Origin: BP-133 sp040756995
GTDB taxonomy: Bacteria > Actinomycetota > Acidimicrobiia > IMCC26256 > BP-133
Assembly: GCA_040756995.1 (NCBI GenBank)
Contig: JBFLYK010000058.1
Coordinates: 1 to 38,907 of the forward strand
Length of the DNA: 38,907 nucleotides
Direction of reading: 5' to 3'
Shown here in pieces: positions 1 through 8,900 of this stretch. The number at the start of each line of letters is the position of its first letter. Position 1 is the first letter of the stretch. Both the position numbers and the translations under genes were made by a program. The notes below the pieces were generated by a model. The model was not told where the DNA came from. It was given only the letters and a program-made list of their open reading frames with translations, and did no database searches.

Positions 1-57
1 AAGCCCGCCGCCGCCAAGGCGAAGGCGCCGGCGAAGCGGACGGCGAAGAAGGCCTGA
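1..57 (+). CDS. C-terminal tail of a Lys/Ala-rich protein (partial)
   Basis: Only the last 18 codons and a TGA stop are present; the gene begins before the window. The tail reads KPAAAKAKAPAKRTAKKA. Such basic Lys/Ala/Pro tails occur on actinobacterial DNA-binding proteins, including extended HU proteins and Ku. Two LigD polymerase-domain genes lie within 20 kb, which makes Ku an attractive guess, but 18 residues of low-complexity sequence cannot identify the protein. The reading frame itself is inferred from the clean in-frame composition and stop. Confidence 0.55.
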   Translation, partial: KPAAAKAKAPAKRTAKKA

Positions 58-112
58 CGCGCCGGATCGCTCCATACCGCCCGGGCGGGGCGCAGATGCG
101 AAGCTGAGCGGC

Positions 113-1321
113 ATGGAGTTCTCGCTCAGTGCCCGGTGTCAGGAGCTGCAGTCCGAGCTCACCAAGTTCATGGAGGACCACGTCTACCCGGCGGAGTCCG
201 TCTATGAGGAGCAGCTGGCGGCGGGCGGTGATCCGCACGGCCATCCTCCGATCCTGGAGGAACTGAAGGCCGAGGCCCGCCGGCGGGGGCTGTGGAACCT
301 CTTCCTGCCCCACAAGACCGAGTGGACCGAGGGGTTGTCGAACGTCGACTACGCCCCGCTGGCCGAGATCATGGGCCGGTCCTTCATCGCTTCCGAGGCC
401 TGCAACTGCTCGGCGCCCGACACCGGGAACATGGAGATCCTCACCATGTTCGGCACGCCGGAACAGCAGGAGCAGTGGTTGCATCCCTTGCTGGAAGGCG
501 AGATCCGCTCCGCCTTCGCGATGACCGAGCCGGCGGTGGCGTCGTCCGACGCGACCAACATCGCCTGCTCGATCCGCCGGGACGGCGACGACTACGTCAT
601 CAACGGCCACAAGTGGTTCATCTCCGGAGCGCTGCACCCCCACTGCCGGCTGCTGATCGTGATGGGCAAGACCGACTTCGACGCCGCGCCGCACAAGCAG
701 CAGTCGATGGTGCTGGTGCCGATGGACACGCCCGGCGTGAAGATCCTGCGCAACATGCACGTGTTCGGCTACGACGACGCCGAGGGCCATGTCGAGATGA
801 CGTTCGAGGACGTGCGGGTGCCCGTCTCCAACCTCCTCGGCGAGGAGGGCGGCGGGTTCGCCATCGCCCAGGCCCGGCTCGGCCCGGGCCGGATTCACCA
901 CTGCATGCGGACGATCGGCGCCGCCGAGCGGGCCTTGGAGCTCATGTGCCGGCGGGCCCACGCCCGCAGCCCGTTCGGCAAGCCGCTGGCGGAGCAGGGA
1001 GTGGTGCAGAGCTGGGTGGCCGACGCCCGCATCGACATCGACCAGGCCCGGCTCTACACGCTCTACACCGCCTGGCTGATGGACACCGCCGGCAACAAGG
1101 CGGCTCGCACCGAGATCTCGGGCATCAAGGTCGCCATTCCCAACATGGCGCTGCGGGTGATCGACCACGCCATCCAGACCCACGGCGCCATGGGCGTCTC
1201 CCAGGACACGCCGTTGGCCCGCATGCACGCCTGGATCCGGGCGCTGCGCTTCGCCGACGGGCCCGACGAGGTGCACCGCCAGTCGATCGCCCGCCGGGAG
1301 CTCCGCCGCTGGGCGCCGTAG
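113..1321 (+). CDS. Acyl-CoA dehydrogenase family protein
   Basis: A 402-residue flavoprotein of the acyl-CoA dehydrogenase family, near the usual length. Such enzymes introduce an alpha-beta double bond into an acyl-CoA using FAD and pass electrons to ETF. Visible are the N-terminal helical domain (about 1-130), the middle beta-domain signature FAMTEPAVASSDATNI with NGHKWFISGA (about 140-170), and the C-terminal helical domain with RSPFGKPLAEQGVVQ and THGAMGVSQDTPLARMHAW. The ending DGPDEVHRQSIARREL resembles the ACAD10/ACAD11-like branch rather than short-chain butyryl-CoA dehydrogenases. Substrate cannot be read from sequence. It is monocistronic here and meets the next gene tail to tail with one base between stops. 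Confidence 0.93.
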   Translation: MEFSLSARCQELQSELTKFMEDHVYPAESVYEEQLAAGGDPHGHPPILEELKAEARRRGLWNLFLPHKTEWTEGLSNVDYAPLAEIMGRSFIASEACNCSAPDTGNMEILTMFGTPEQQEQWLHPLLEGEIRSAFAMTEPAVASSDATNIACSIRRDGDDYVINGHKWFISGALHPHCRLLIVMGKTDFDAAPHKQQSMVLVPMDTPGVKILRNMHVFGYDDAEGHVEMTFEDVRVPVSNLLGEEGGGFAIAQARLGPGRIHHCMRTIGAAERALELMCRRAHARSPFGKPLAEQGVVQSWVADARIDIDQARLYTLYTAWLMDTAGNKAARTEISGIKVAIPNMALRVIDHAIQTHGAMGVSQDTPLARMHAWIRALRFADGPDEVHRQSIARRELRRWAP

Positions 1322-1322
1322 G

Positions 1323-2336
1323 TCAGATCGGCGTCGGGACCGATCGTTCGACGGCGCAGAGGGCGAAGACGTGGGTGGTGGTGTTCAGCGCGATCTGGCC
1401 ACCGGAGGACACTCGGGCGCTCCAGGCCGCGGGGTCGGCGGTGCCGGCCACCGCCGGTATCCCCGTCGAGTCGCTCGGATAGCTCCCTTTGAGGTGCACG
1501 CCGTACTGCAGTGCGCCGCGGGGGTTGTCGACGAGCACTCCGCCACCGAGCAGTGCGTCCTCCCCACAGCCGACCGTCGTCGTGGTCGATGTGGCGGGCA
1601 GCACCGGTCCGGGACCGTCGAGCCGGGCGATCCGGGTCATCACTTCCGGCGCTTCGGCGCAGACGGCGTAGGCGGTGGTGGCGTGGGTCGCTCCGCCGGC
1701 GTTTCCGGTCATCCCGATCGCGGTCCACGACGTCGGGTTGGCGGTCCCGTCCGCCAGCACGTTGCCGGCAGCGTCGCTCGGGTACATCCCGACCGGTTTC
1801 AAGGAGCGTGATTCGGGCGGGGTGCCGTAGGCGCCCCCGCCGAGCAGCAGGGTGTTGGGCGGGCACGTGACGGTCACCCGGGCCTGGGCGGCGGCGGCCG
1901 TGGGACCGTTCACCGTTGCGCTGACGACGACCCGGCTCCGGAGCGGCCGGGTGGTGCAGAGCGCGAAGCTCGTGAGCCGGTTGCCGACCTGGCTCTCCAG
2001 CGCGAAGTTGGCCGTCGCCGACCAGGCCGCCGGGTCGGCGGTGCCGTCCCCGGCCGGGACGCCGGTCGCGTCGGACGGGTAGCTTCCCTTGCCCCGGAGG
2101 CCGACGGTGGGAAGCGTCGGGTCGGTGGGGTCCGCCCGGTCGATCAGCATGCCCCCGCCCACCAGCGGCGTTCCTGACCCGCAGGTCGCCAGCACGCTCG
2201 TGGCCGGGTCCGACAGCGCCGGGATCGGCACGCTCGATACGGCCACCAACATGTGCGGCACGGAGTGGGCGCGGGCCGGCATCCCCGCTGCGACCGCCAC
2301 GGCGGCCAGCGCCAGCGCGGCACGTCTGCCCTTCAT
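1323..2336 (-). CDS. Secreted protein with three internal repeats
   Basis: A 337-residue exported protein of no family I recognise. The start is an ATG preceded by GGAGGGG. Residues 1-24 form a signal peptide (basic MKGRR, then an Ala/Val-rich core ending ARA). The mature part contains three repeats at about 47-128, 153-227 and 252-328. Each has a Cys near its start followed by an LxGGG motif, a central (G/M)YPSDxxG, an (A/D)GTAxPxxW element and a second Cys near its end (pairs C52/C127, C158/C226, C257/C327), suggesting one disulfide per repeat. Repeat 2 is the most diverged. An extracellular role is inferred. Confidence 0.75.
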   Translation of the reverse strand: MKGRRAALALAAVAVAAGMPARAHSVPHMLVAVSSVPIPALSDPATSVLATCGSGTPLVGGGMLIDRADPTDPTLPTVGLRGKGSYPSDATGVPAGDGTADPAAWSATANFALESQVGNRLTSFALCTTRPLRSRVVVSATVNGPTAAAAQARVTVTCPPNTLLLGGGAYGTPPESRSLKPVGMYPSDAAGNVLADGTANPTSWTAIGMTGNAGGATHATTAYAVCAEAPEVMTRIARLDGPGPVLPATSTTTTVGCGEDALLGGGVLVDNPRGALQYGVHLKGSYPSDSTGIPAVAGTADPAAWSARVSSGGQIALNTTTHVFALCAVERSVPTPI

Positions 2337-2434
2337 CGCCCCTCCCCAGTTGGACGATCATCCCCAGCCACTCCAAGGTACCCGAGGGATCGGGGATCGC
2401 CCCGGCGAAGCGGCGAGACACCCTGAGCGGGCTC

Positions 2435-2995
2435 TCAGCTCCCGTAGTCGACCGACAGCGGGAGGCGTTGCTTCGACCGGACGAGGTTCAGGCCCACGCC
2501 GCCTTCCCGCCAGCCGCTGCAGGTGTCGGCGATCCGGTCGAAGTCGGGCATGCCGTCGGGGTGGGTGCCGTCGTCGGTCCGGGTCAGCATGTACTTCGTC
2601 ACGACCTGGTGGTTCCAGATGGCCAGCACCAGCGTGAGGAGATGCGTGCAGCCCTCGACGCCGCCCAGCGCCGCCGTGGCGCCGGCCCGGAACCCTTTGG
2701 TGAGGCGCAGGCCGACGAGCCGCTGGGCGGCCAAGGCCGCCGCCGGGCAGTCCGGGAACGGTAGGAAGCGCGGCTTGACGTCGATCGACACCACGGTGAG
2801 ATCGGGCGGTTCGACCACCAGCCGCACCTCGTAGCCGTGGATCTCCTCCTCGTTCCCGGCGTCGTCGTGCCAGCGGTCGCGCAGGACGGCGGTGAAGGCG
2901 AGCCGCCCGTCCTCGGTGGCGGTGGACTCGACGGTCATCTCCCGGCGGATCGTCCCGGGATAGCGGTCAGGGGTGAGCTCGGTCGGCCAGGTCAT
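2435..2995 (-). CDS. DUF2889-type protein
   Basis: A 186-residue soluble protein resembling DUF2889 family members: a beta-rich N-terminal half with charged DRWHDDAGNEEEIHGYEVRLVVEP, then the characteristic GGVEGCTHLLTLV segment (about 113-125) with a conserved Cys-Thr-His triad-like motif. The family is uncharacterised; many relatives sit beside CoA-dependent or aromatic-degradation genes, but no function is established here. It lies four bases downstream of the hydrolase gene on the same strand, and is probably the last gene of the minus-strand run that starts at the MetE-like gene. Confidence 0.72.
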   Translation of the reverse strand: MTWPTELTPDRYPGTIRREMTVESTATEDGRLAFTAVLRDRWHDDAGNEEEIHGYEVRLVVEPPDLTVVSIDVKPRFLPFPDCPAAALAAQRLVGLRLTKGFRAGATAALGGVEGCTHLLTLVLAIWNHQVVTKYMLTRTDDGTHPDGMPDFDRIADTCSGWREGGVGLNLVRSKQRLPLSVDYGS

Positions 2996-2999
2996 GTCG

Positions 3000-3887
3000 T
3001 CAGCCGAGGTGTTCCTCGATGAGGGCGACGCCGCGGGCGGTGTCTTCGTGAAGGAAGAAGTGGTCGCCGGTCACCGTGGTGAGGGGGACGCCGGCCGCCG
3101 CGGCCACCGCTTCGAACCGCTCGAGGGGGATGAACGACCGGTCGCCGGCCAGGACGGCGGCCGAGGCGGTGAGGTCCGGGAGATGCTCCCAGGCGGCGTG
3201 CACGCCCCGTCGCGCCGGTGGGGACGAGAAGATCGCCGCCTCCACCACCGGCGGGCAGGCCAGCTCCACCTGGCCATCAGGACGGTCGACGGTGCCCCAG
3301 GCGATGTAGGCGGCCAGGGCTTCGGGCGCCAGCCGGTTGAGCGGCGGGCGGCTGCCGTAGGAGTGGATCATCGCCTCCCGTGACGGCCAGACGACCTTGC
3401 GGCGCAGGGCGCCGGCCGCCATCGGGTGGGCCTCGCCCAGGGGGGTGCCGGGTGTGACCCGAAAGGCGATCGGCTCGCAGAGCATCAGCCGGCGGGCCCG
3501 GCCGGGTTGGGTGCGGTCGACGTGGACGGCGACGCCGCCGCCGAGGGAGCCGCCGACGATGTCGACGTCGTCGAAGCCGAGGTCGTCGAGGACGGCGATG
3601 ACGTCGCCGGCCATCCTCTCGTAGTGGTACGGATCGGGCGGCTCGGGCTTGTCGGTGCCGCCGTGGCCCCGCAGGTCGACACCGACCGGCCGGAAGGCAC
3701 CACCGGCGGCCAACCGGCGGGCGATGGGATCGAACAGGCCGGCGCAGAACCCGTTGGGATGCAACAGGACGAGCGGGCGGGCGCCGGACGCGCCACCCCA
3801 GTCGAGCACCGCGATGCGCAGTCCGTCATGGACGACGTGAAAGGACCGGGGCGCGCCGGCGGGCGCCTCTGGTTGCGGATAGGCCAT
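3000..3887 (-). CDS. Alpha/beta-fold hydrolase
   Basis: A 295-residue alpha/beta hydrolase. The start is placed at the ATG giving MAYPQPEAP, because the longer frame would run into the LigD-domain gene; this start is four bases after that gene's stop. Visible are the oxyanion-hole HPNG motif (about 43-46), DLRGHGGTDKP (about 71-81), the nucleophile elbow GGSLGG with Ser114, a late Asp in AGDRSF, and catalytic His276 in TGDHFF. The fold hydrolyses esters, epoxides, lactones or C-C bonds; the substrate is not predictable. Co-orientation with a DNA-repair-type gene looks incidental. Confidence 0.88.
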   Translation of the reverse strand: MAYPQPEAPAGAPRSFHVVHDGLRIAVLDWGGASGARPLVLLHPNGFCAGLFDPIARRLAAGGAFRPVGVDLRGHGGTDKPEPPDPYHYERMAGDVIAVLDDLGFDDVDIVGGSLGGGVAVHVDRTQPGRARRLMLCEPIAFRVTPGTPLGEAHPMAAGALRRKVVWPSREAMIHSYGSRPPLNRLAPEALAAYIAWGTVDRPDGQVELACPPVVEAAIFSSPPARRGVHAAWEHLPDLTASAAVLAGDRSFIPLERFEAVAAAAGVPLTTVTGDHFFLHEDTARGVALIEEHLG

Positions 3888-3891
3888 CCGC

Positions 3892-4908
3892 CTACGTTGG
3901 CTTCTTGGCCCGGCTGGGCGCCACCCGAGGCGGCTCATTGGGCATTTTGGGATAGACCGGCGGCCAGGGGGCGTCCTGCAGGCCGGCGGCCATGTCGCGC
4001 TCGTGGAGCGCCAGCAGCGGTTCGAGCGACTGGGGCCTGGAGTAGGTGTCGCGCCAGGGGTCACCCTGCTCGGCCACCCGCCCGGGCAGCGAGGCGATGG
4101 TCATCGCCTCGGGGTCGATGGCGTCGAGCTCGTCCCAGCTGAAGGGCGCCGAGGCCTGCCCGCCGGGCCGGGCCCGCACCGACCAGGCGCCGAATACCGT
4201 CTTGTGCGGCGAGTTCTGGTTGAAGTCGATGAAGACCCTCCGACCCCGCTCCTCCTTCCACCAGGCGGCGGTGAGGAGGTCGGGGTGCCGTCGCTCGAGC
4301 TCCCGGGCCAGGGCCACGGCGCAGGCCCGCACCTCGATCGAGCTCCAGCGGGGTTCGAGCCGCAGGTAGACGTGCAGGCCGTCGCCCCCGGTGGTCTTCG
4401 GTGAGCCGACGAGGCCGAGCTCGTCGAGGAGGGCTTTCACCCTGCGGGCGCCTTCCCGGACCTCGTCGAAGGTGATGCCGGGCGTGGGGTCGAGGTCGAT
4501 GCGGAGCTCGTCGGCGTGGTCGGGATCCGACGCCCGGTACGGCCACACGTGGAAGCCGAGGCAGCCCATGTTGACCGCCCAGGCGACGTGGGCGAGGTCG
4601 GCGGCGACGAGGGAGTTCGACGTCGTCCCGTTGGGCGTGCTGACGATGGTGGTCTGGAGCCAGTCGGGAGCGTCCTTGGGAACCCGCTTCTGGAAGAACG
4701 ACGAGCCGCCGGCGCCTTCGGGGAAGCGCTGCAGAAGGACGGGCCGGCCGCCCATGGTCGCCATGAGCGGTTCCCGCACCGCCTCGTAGTAGCGGACGAG
4801 GTCGAGCTTCGTCTCACCCCGCTCCGGGAAGAAGACCTTGTCGGGGCTGGTGATGCGGACCTCGCGGCCGTCCAGCTCGATGATCGTCTCTTCGGCCTTG
4901 GCACCCAT
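3892..4908 (-). CDS. ligD: LigD-type NHEJ polymerase/primase-domain protein (stand-alone)
   Basis: A 338-residue protein that matches only the polymerase (primase-like) domain of LigD; no ligase or phosphoesterase domain is attached. Metal-binding aspartates sit in IDLDPTPG (D138, D140). FFQKRVPKDAPDW (about 76-88), FHVWPYRASDP and GGDGLHVYLRLEP are further family signatures. In bacterial non-homologous end joining this domain adds ribo- or deoxynucleotides at broken ends held by Ku. A second polymerase-domain gene lies at 18.7 kb. The gene follows the MetE-like gene by five bases. The C-terminus (VAPSRAKKPT) is a short basic tail. Whether this copy acts in end joining or another repair path is open. 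Confidence 0.9.
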   Translation of the reverse strand: MGAKAEETIIELDGREVRITSPDKVFFPERGETKLDLVRYYEAVREPLMATMGGRPVLLQRFPEGAGGSSFFQKRVPKDAPDWLQTTIVSTPNGTTSNSLVAADLAHVAWAVNMGCLGFHVWPYRASDPDHADELRIDLDPTPGITFDEVREGARRVKALLDELGLVGSPKTTGGDGLHVYLRLEPRWSSIEVRACAVALARELERRHPDLLTAAWWKEERGRRVFIDFNQNSPHKTVFGAWSVRARPGGQASAPFSWDELDAIDPEAMTIASLPGRVAEQGDPWRDTYSRPQSLEPLLALHERDMAAGLQDAPWPPVYPKMPNEPPRVAPSRAKKPT

Positions 4909-4913
4909 GCCGG

Positions 4914-5915
4914 TTACGACGTCTCCCCGGCGGCGAACTCATCGAGGTAGCGGGCCGCCTCGACCGTCCGCTTGAGGACGGCCGGGACGGCGCCGGCGTC
5001 GAGCTGCTCGAGACCCTCGACCGGCGTCAACGCCACCGTGGCCGGCAGCTGCCCGATCGGGAACCCGAGCCGCTTCCACAGACTGCGGACGGGCGCCGTG
5101 ACGGGCCGGGGATCGCTTTGCGGTGCCTCGAGGGGGACGCAGGCCACCAGCAGGTCGATGCCGGCGTCGATCGCCTCGCCGACCTCGTCCTCGTCGATCG
5201 AATCGAGCGTCACCCCGTCGATCCCGATGAAGTGCGCCCCGGCCGCCCGCAGGAGGGCGGAGTCGAGCTTGGCCGAGCCCACCCAGACGCCGGCGACGTC
5301 CGCGCCGGCGAGAACCTGACGGAGCCCGTCCTCGACGGTCGAGCGCTCGTAGCTGCGCAGCCGTCCCCAACCGCTGGCCGTGGCCAGCTCGCCGGCCACC
5401 ACGGCCGCCAGGAGCGGCTCGTCGACCTGGACCACGAGCCGGGTCAGGGTGGGAGTCCGCTTGCGGATGTCGGCCAGGTGGCGGGCCAGGCCTTCGGCCA
5501 GCGAGGCGGCGATGTCCCGCACCGCTCCGGGGTCGGCCAGGGCCTTCTCGCCCTTCGGCAGCTCGATGCTGGCCGCCAGCGTCCACGGCCCGACGATGCG
5601 CAGCTTGAGCGGCCCCTCGTAGCCCTCGGCCGCCTCCTCGACGGCGTCGAGGTCGGTGGTCAGGGCCAGGTGGGCCCGCTGCTCGTCCCGTCCGCCCCGG
5701 GCCACGAACCGCCACACGCCCGTCGCCACCTCGACATGGAGATCGGCCAGCAGCCCGGCCGTCCGCCCCACCGGGTCGGCCCCGACGCCCCTGGCCGGCA
5801 ATTCCGGCAGAAAGGGCAGATCGGGCGCCTCGGAGAAGACGACCCGAGCCGCCTCCAGCGGGTCGACCCCGGGAAACGGGCCGAGCCCGGTCGCCGTTCC
5901 GGGGTCCCAGGGCAT
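4914..5915 (-). CDS. MetE-like (cobalamin-independent methionine synthase family) protein
   Basis: A 333-residue protein with the TIM-barrel architecture of the MetE C-terminal half. It begins MPWDPGTATGLGPFPG, and an ATG at 5915 is chosen because the upstream extension reads as antisense to lhr. IVGPWTLAASIELPKGE and VVQVDEPLLAA are recognisable family segments. I do not see the His-x-Cys zinc-ligand motif expected of a working methionine synthase, so it may be a non-catalytic or repurposed relative, as suspected for the short actinobacterial homologues. It is the first gene of a minus-strand run and is divergent from lhr. Confidence 0.75.
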   Translation of the reverse strand: MPWDPGTATGLGPFPGVDPLEAARVVFSEAPDLPFLPELPARGVGADPVGRTAGLLADLHVEVATGVWRFVARGGRDEQRAHLALTTDLDAVEEAAEGYEGPLKLRIVGPWTLAASIELPKGEKALADPGAVRDIAASLAEGLARHLADIRKRTPTLTRLVVQVDEPLLAAVVAGELATASGWGRLRSYERSTVEDGLRQVLAGADVAGVWVGSAKLDSALLRAAGAHFIGIDGVTLDSIDEDEVGEAIDAGIDLLVACVPLEAPQSDPRPVTAPVRSLWKRLGFPIGQLPATVALTPVEGLEQLDAGAVPAVLKRTVEAARYLDEFAAGETS

Positions 5916-5996
5916 GGGCCCGACCCTAGTGCCTGCCCCGGGGGCACCCGGCCACCGAGGAGTCATTGTCGTACCCGGTCTGTACTCTCGAATGCG

Positions 5997-8900
5997 ATGG
6001 CTGTCATTGACCGTCCAACCTTGTTTCATACCGGGGGACACCCCCGAGCCCCCGGGCTGGGCACGCCGGGGGCCGAGGGCCTGCCGGGGGAAGGCTTCCA
6101 TCCCGCGGTGGCGGAATGGTTCCGCCGGCGGTTCCCCGAGGGGCCCACGCCGCCCCAGGAGCAGGGCTGGGCCCACATCGCCGCCCGGCGCGACACGCTG
6201 ATCGCCGCCCCCACCGGGTCGGGCAAGACGCTGGCCGGCTTCCTGGTCTGCATCGACCGCCTGTACCGGGCGCACGCCGCCGGCGTCGAGGTGGAGGGGC
6301 GGTGCCAGGTCGCCTACGTCTCGCCGTTGCGGGCGCTGGCCGTCGACATCGCCGAGAACCTGGAGCGGCCGCTGCGGGAGATCGCCGAGGTCGCCGCCGA
6401 GCTCGGTTTCCCGGCGCCGGAGCTGACCGTGGCGGTGCGGACGGGCGACACCTCCAGCAGCGAGCGGGCTCTCATGGTGCGGCGTCCGCCGAACTTCCTG
6501 ATCACGACGCCGGAGTCGCTGTACCTGATGGTCACCGCCGCTCGGAGCCGGGCGGTCCTCCGGTCGGTGGAGACGGTGATCGTCGACGAGATCCACGCCG
6601 CGGCGCGGGACAAGCGGGGCTCCCATCTGACCCTGACGCTCGAGCGGCTGGAGCGGGCGGCCGACGCCCGGCCGCAGCGGATCGGGCTGTCGGCCACGCA
6701 ACGACCGATCTCGCTCCTGGCCGGGATGCTGTGCGGGATGGGGGCTCCGGCCGAGTGCGCCATCGTCGACACCGGGCACCGCCGGCACCTCGATCTGGCC
6801 CTCGAGCTGCCGCAGGGCGAGCTGGAGGCGATCGCCTCCGGCGAGCAGATGGGCGACGTCCTCGACCGGATCGCCGACCTCGTCCGGGAGCACCACACCA
6901 CGCTGGTGTTCGTCAACACCCGGCGGCTGGCCGAGCGGCTGGCCCACCAGCTCGGTGAACGGCTCGGCGACGACGTCGTCAGCGCCCACCACGGTTCGCT
7001 GTCGAAGGACCGGCGCTACAAGGTCGAGTCGCGCCTGCGGGCCGGCGACCTGAAGGCGCTGGTGGCCACGGCGTCACTGGAGCTCGGGATCGACATCGGC
7101 CCGGTCGACCTCGTCTGCCAGGTCGGCGCGCCCCGCAGCATCGCCACGTTCCTGCAGCGGGTCGGCCGTTCGGGTCACAGCCGGCGGGGCACTCCGAAGG
7201 GCCGGCTCTTCCCCTTGACGCGGGACGAGCTGGTGGAATGCACGGCGCTGCTCCATGCCGTGGAGACGGGCCAGCTCGATGCCATCGTCCCGCCCGAGGC
7301 GCCGCTCGACATCCTGGCTCAGCAGCTGGTGGCCGAGGTCGCCGCCGCCGGGGGGCCGGCGTCCACGGCCTCGGCGCCCAGCGCGTCCGGCTCATCGACG
7401 CCGGGCAGCCCTCCCGGGAGCGTCCGGATCGACGATCTCTTTGCCATGGTCCGGCGGGCCTATCCCTACCGGAACCTCAGCCGGGAAACCTTCGACGAAG
7501 TCCTGGCCATGGTCAGCCACGGCATCACGACCGGGCGAGGGCGGCGGGCGGCCTACCTCCACCTCGACGGCGTCAACGGTGAGCTGCGGGCCCGGGCTTC
7601 GGCCCGGCTGGCCGCCCTGACGTCCGGGGGCGCCATTCCGGAAATCGGCGACTTCCGGGTGGTCCTCGAGCCCGACGAACTTTTCGTCGGCACGGTCAAC
7701 GAGGACTGGGCGACCGAGTCGATGGCCGGCGACATCTTCCTGCTGGGCACGCATTCGTGGCAGATCCGCCAGGTGTCGGCCGGAGTGGTGCGGGTGGCCG
7801 ACGCCGAAGGGAAGCCGCCGACGATCCCGTTCTGGACCGGTGAGGCCCCGGCCCGGACGCCGGAGCTGTCCGACGAGGTGTCGGCGGTGCGGTCCACCGT
7901 CGATTCCTTCCTGACCGCCGGCGATCCCGACGGTGCCCGGGCCTGGCTGGCCGAGGCGGCCCGGCTCGACGAGGCGGCGGCCGCCCAGGTGGTCGACTAC
8001 ATCGCGGCCGGCAAGGCCGTCCTCGGCGTGGTGCCGACCGGCACCGATCTCGTCTTCGAGCGGTTCTTCGACGACGCCGAAGGGATGCACCTGGTGGTGC
8101 ACTCGCCGCTGGGCGGGCGGATCAACCGGGCGCTGGGCCTGGCGCTGCGCAAGCGGTTCTGCGTCTCCTTCGACTTCGAGCTGCAGGCGGCGGCCAATGA
8201 CGACGCCATCGTCCTGTCGCTCGGGCCCCAGCACAGCTTCCCGCTGGCCGACGTGCCGCGGTTCCTCAACTCCAGGACGGTACGGGAGGTGCTGGAGCAG
8301 GCGGTGCTGTCGCCGCCGTCGCCGATGTTCACCAGCCGGTGGCGGTGGAATCTCAACCGGGCGCTGATCGTGCTGCGGTTCAAGGGCGGCCGGCGGAACC
8401 CGCCGCCGTTGCAGCGCATGGAGGCCGACGACTTCATGGCCGCCCTGTTCCCCCAGGCCGCCGCCTGCCAAGAGAACGTGGCCGGCCCCATCCAGATCCC
8501 CGACCACCCGATCGTGCGCCAGACGATGCACGACACGATGACCGAGGCGCTCGACATCGACGGGCTCGTGGCGCTGCTCGACGGAATCGAGACCGGCCGG
8601 GTCGGCGTGCATTTCCGCGACAGCACCGAGGCATCGGCCTTCGCCCACGAGATCCTCACCGCCAAGCCCTACGCCTTCCTCGACGACGCCGAGGCCGTCG
8701 ACCGGCGCACCAACGCCGTGCAGCTGCGCCGGGGGCTTCCCGTCGACCTGTCGACGATCGGCCGCCTCGACCCCGAGGCCATCGCCCGTGTCCGGGCCGA
8801 AGTCACTCCCGAGCCGGCCACCGCCGACGACCTCCACGACCTGCTGTTGAGCCTGGTGGTCACGCCGGCCCGAGATGCCTGGCGCTCCATGCTCGAGGAG

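Noticed and set aside
1063..2421. Minus-strand frame overlapping the acyl-CoA dehydrogenase and the repeat protein
   Set aside because: Arg-rich and incompatible with the signal peptide and repeats seen in the other frame.
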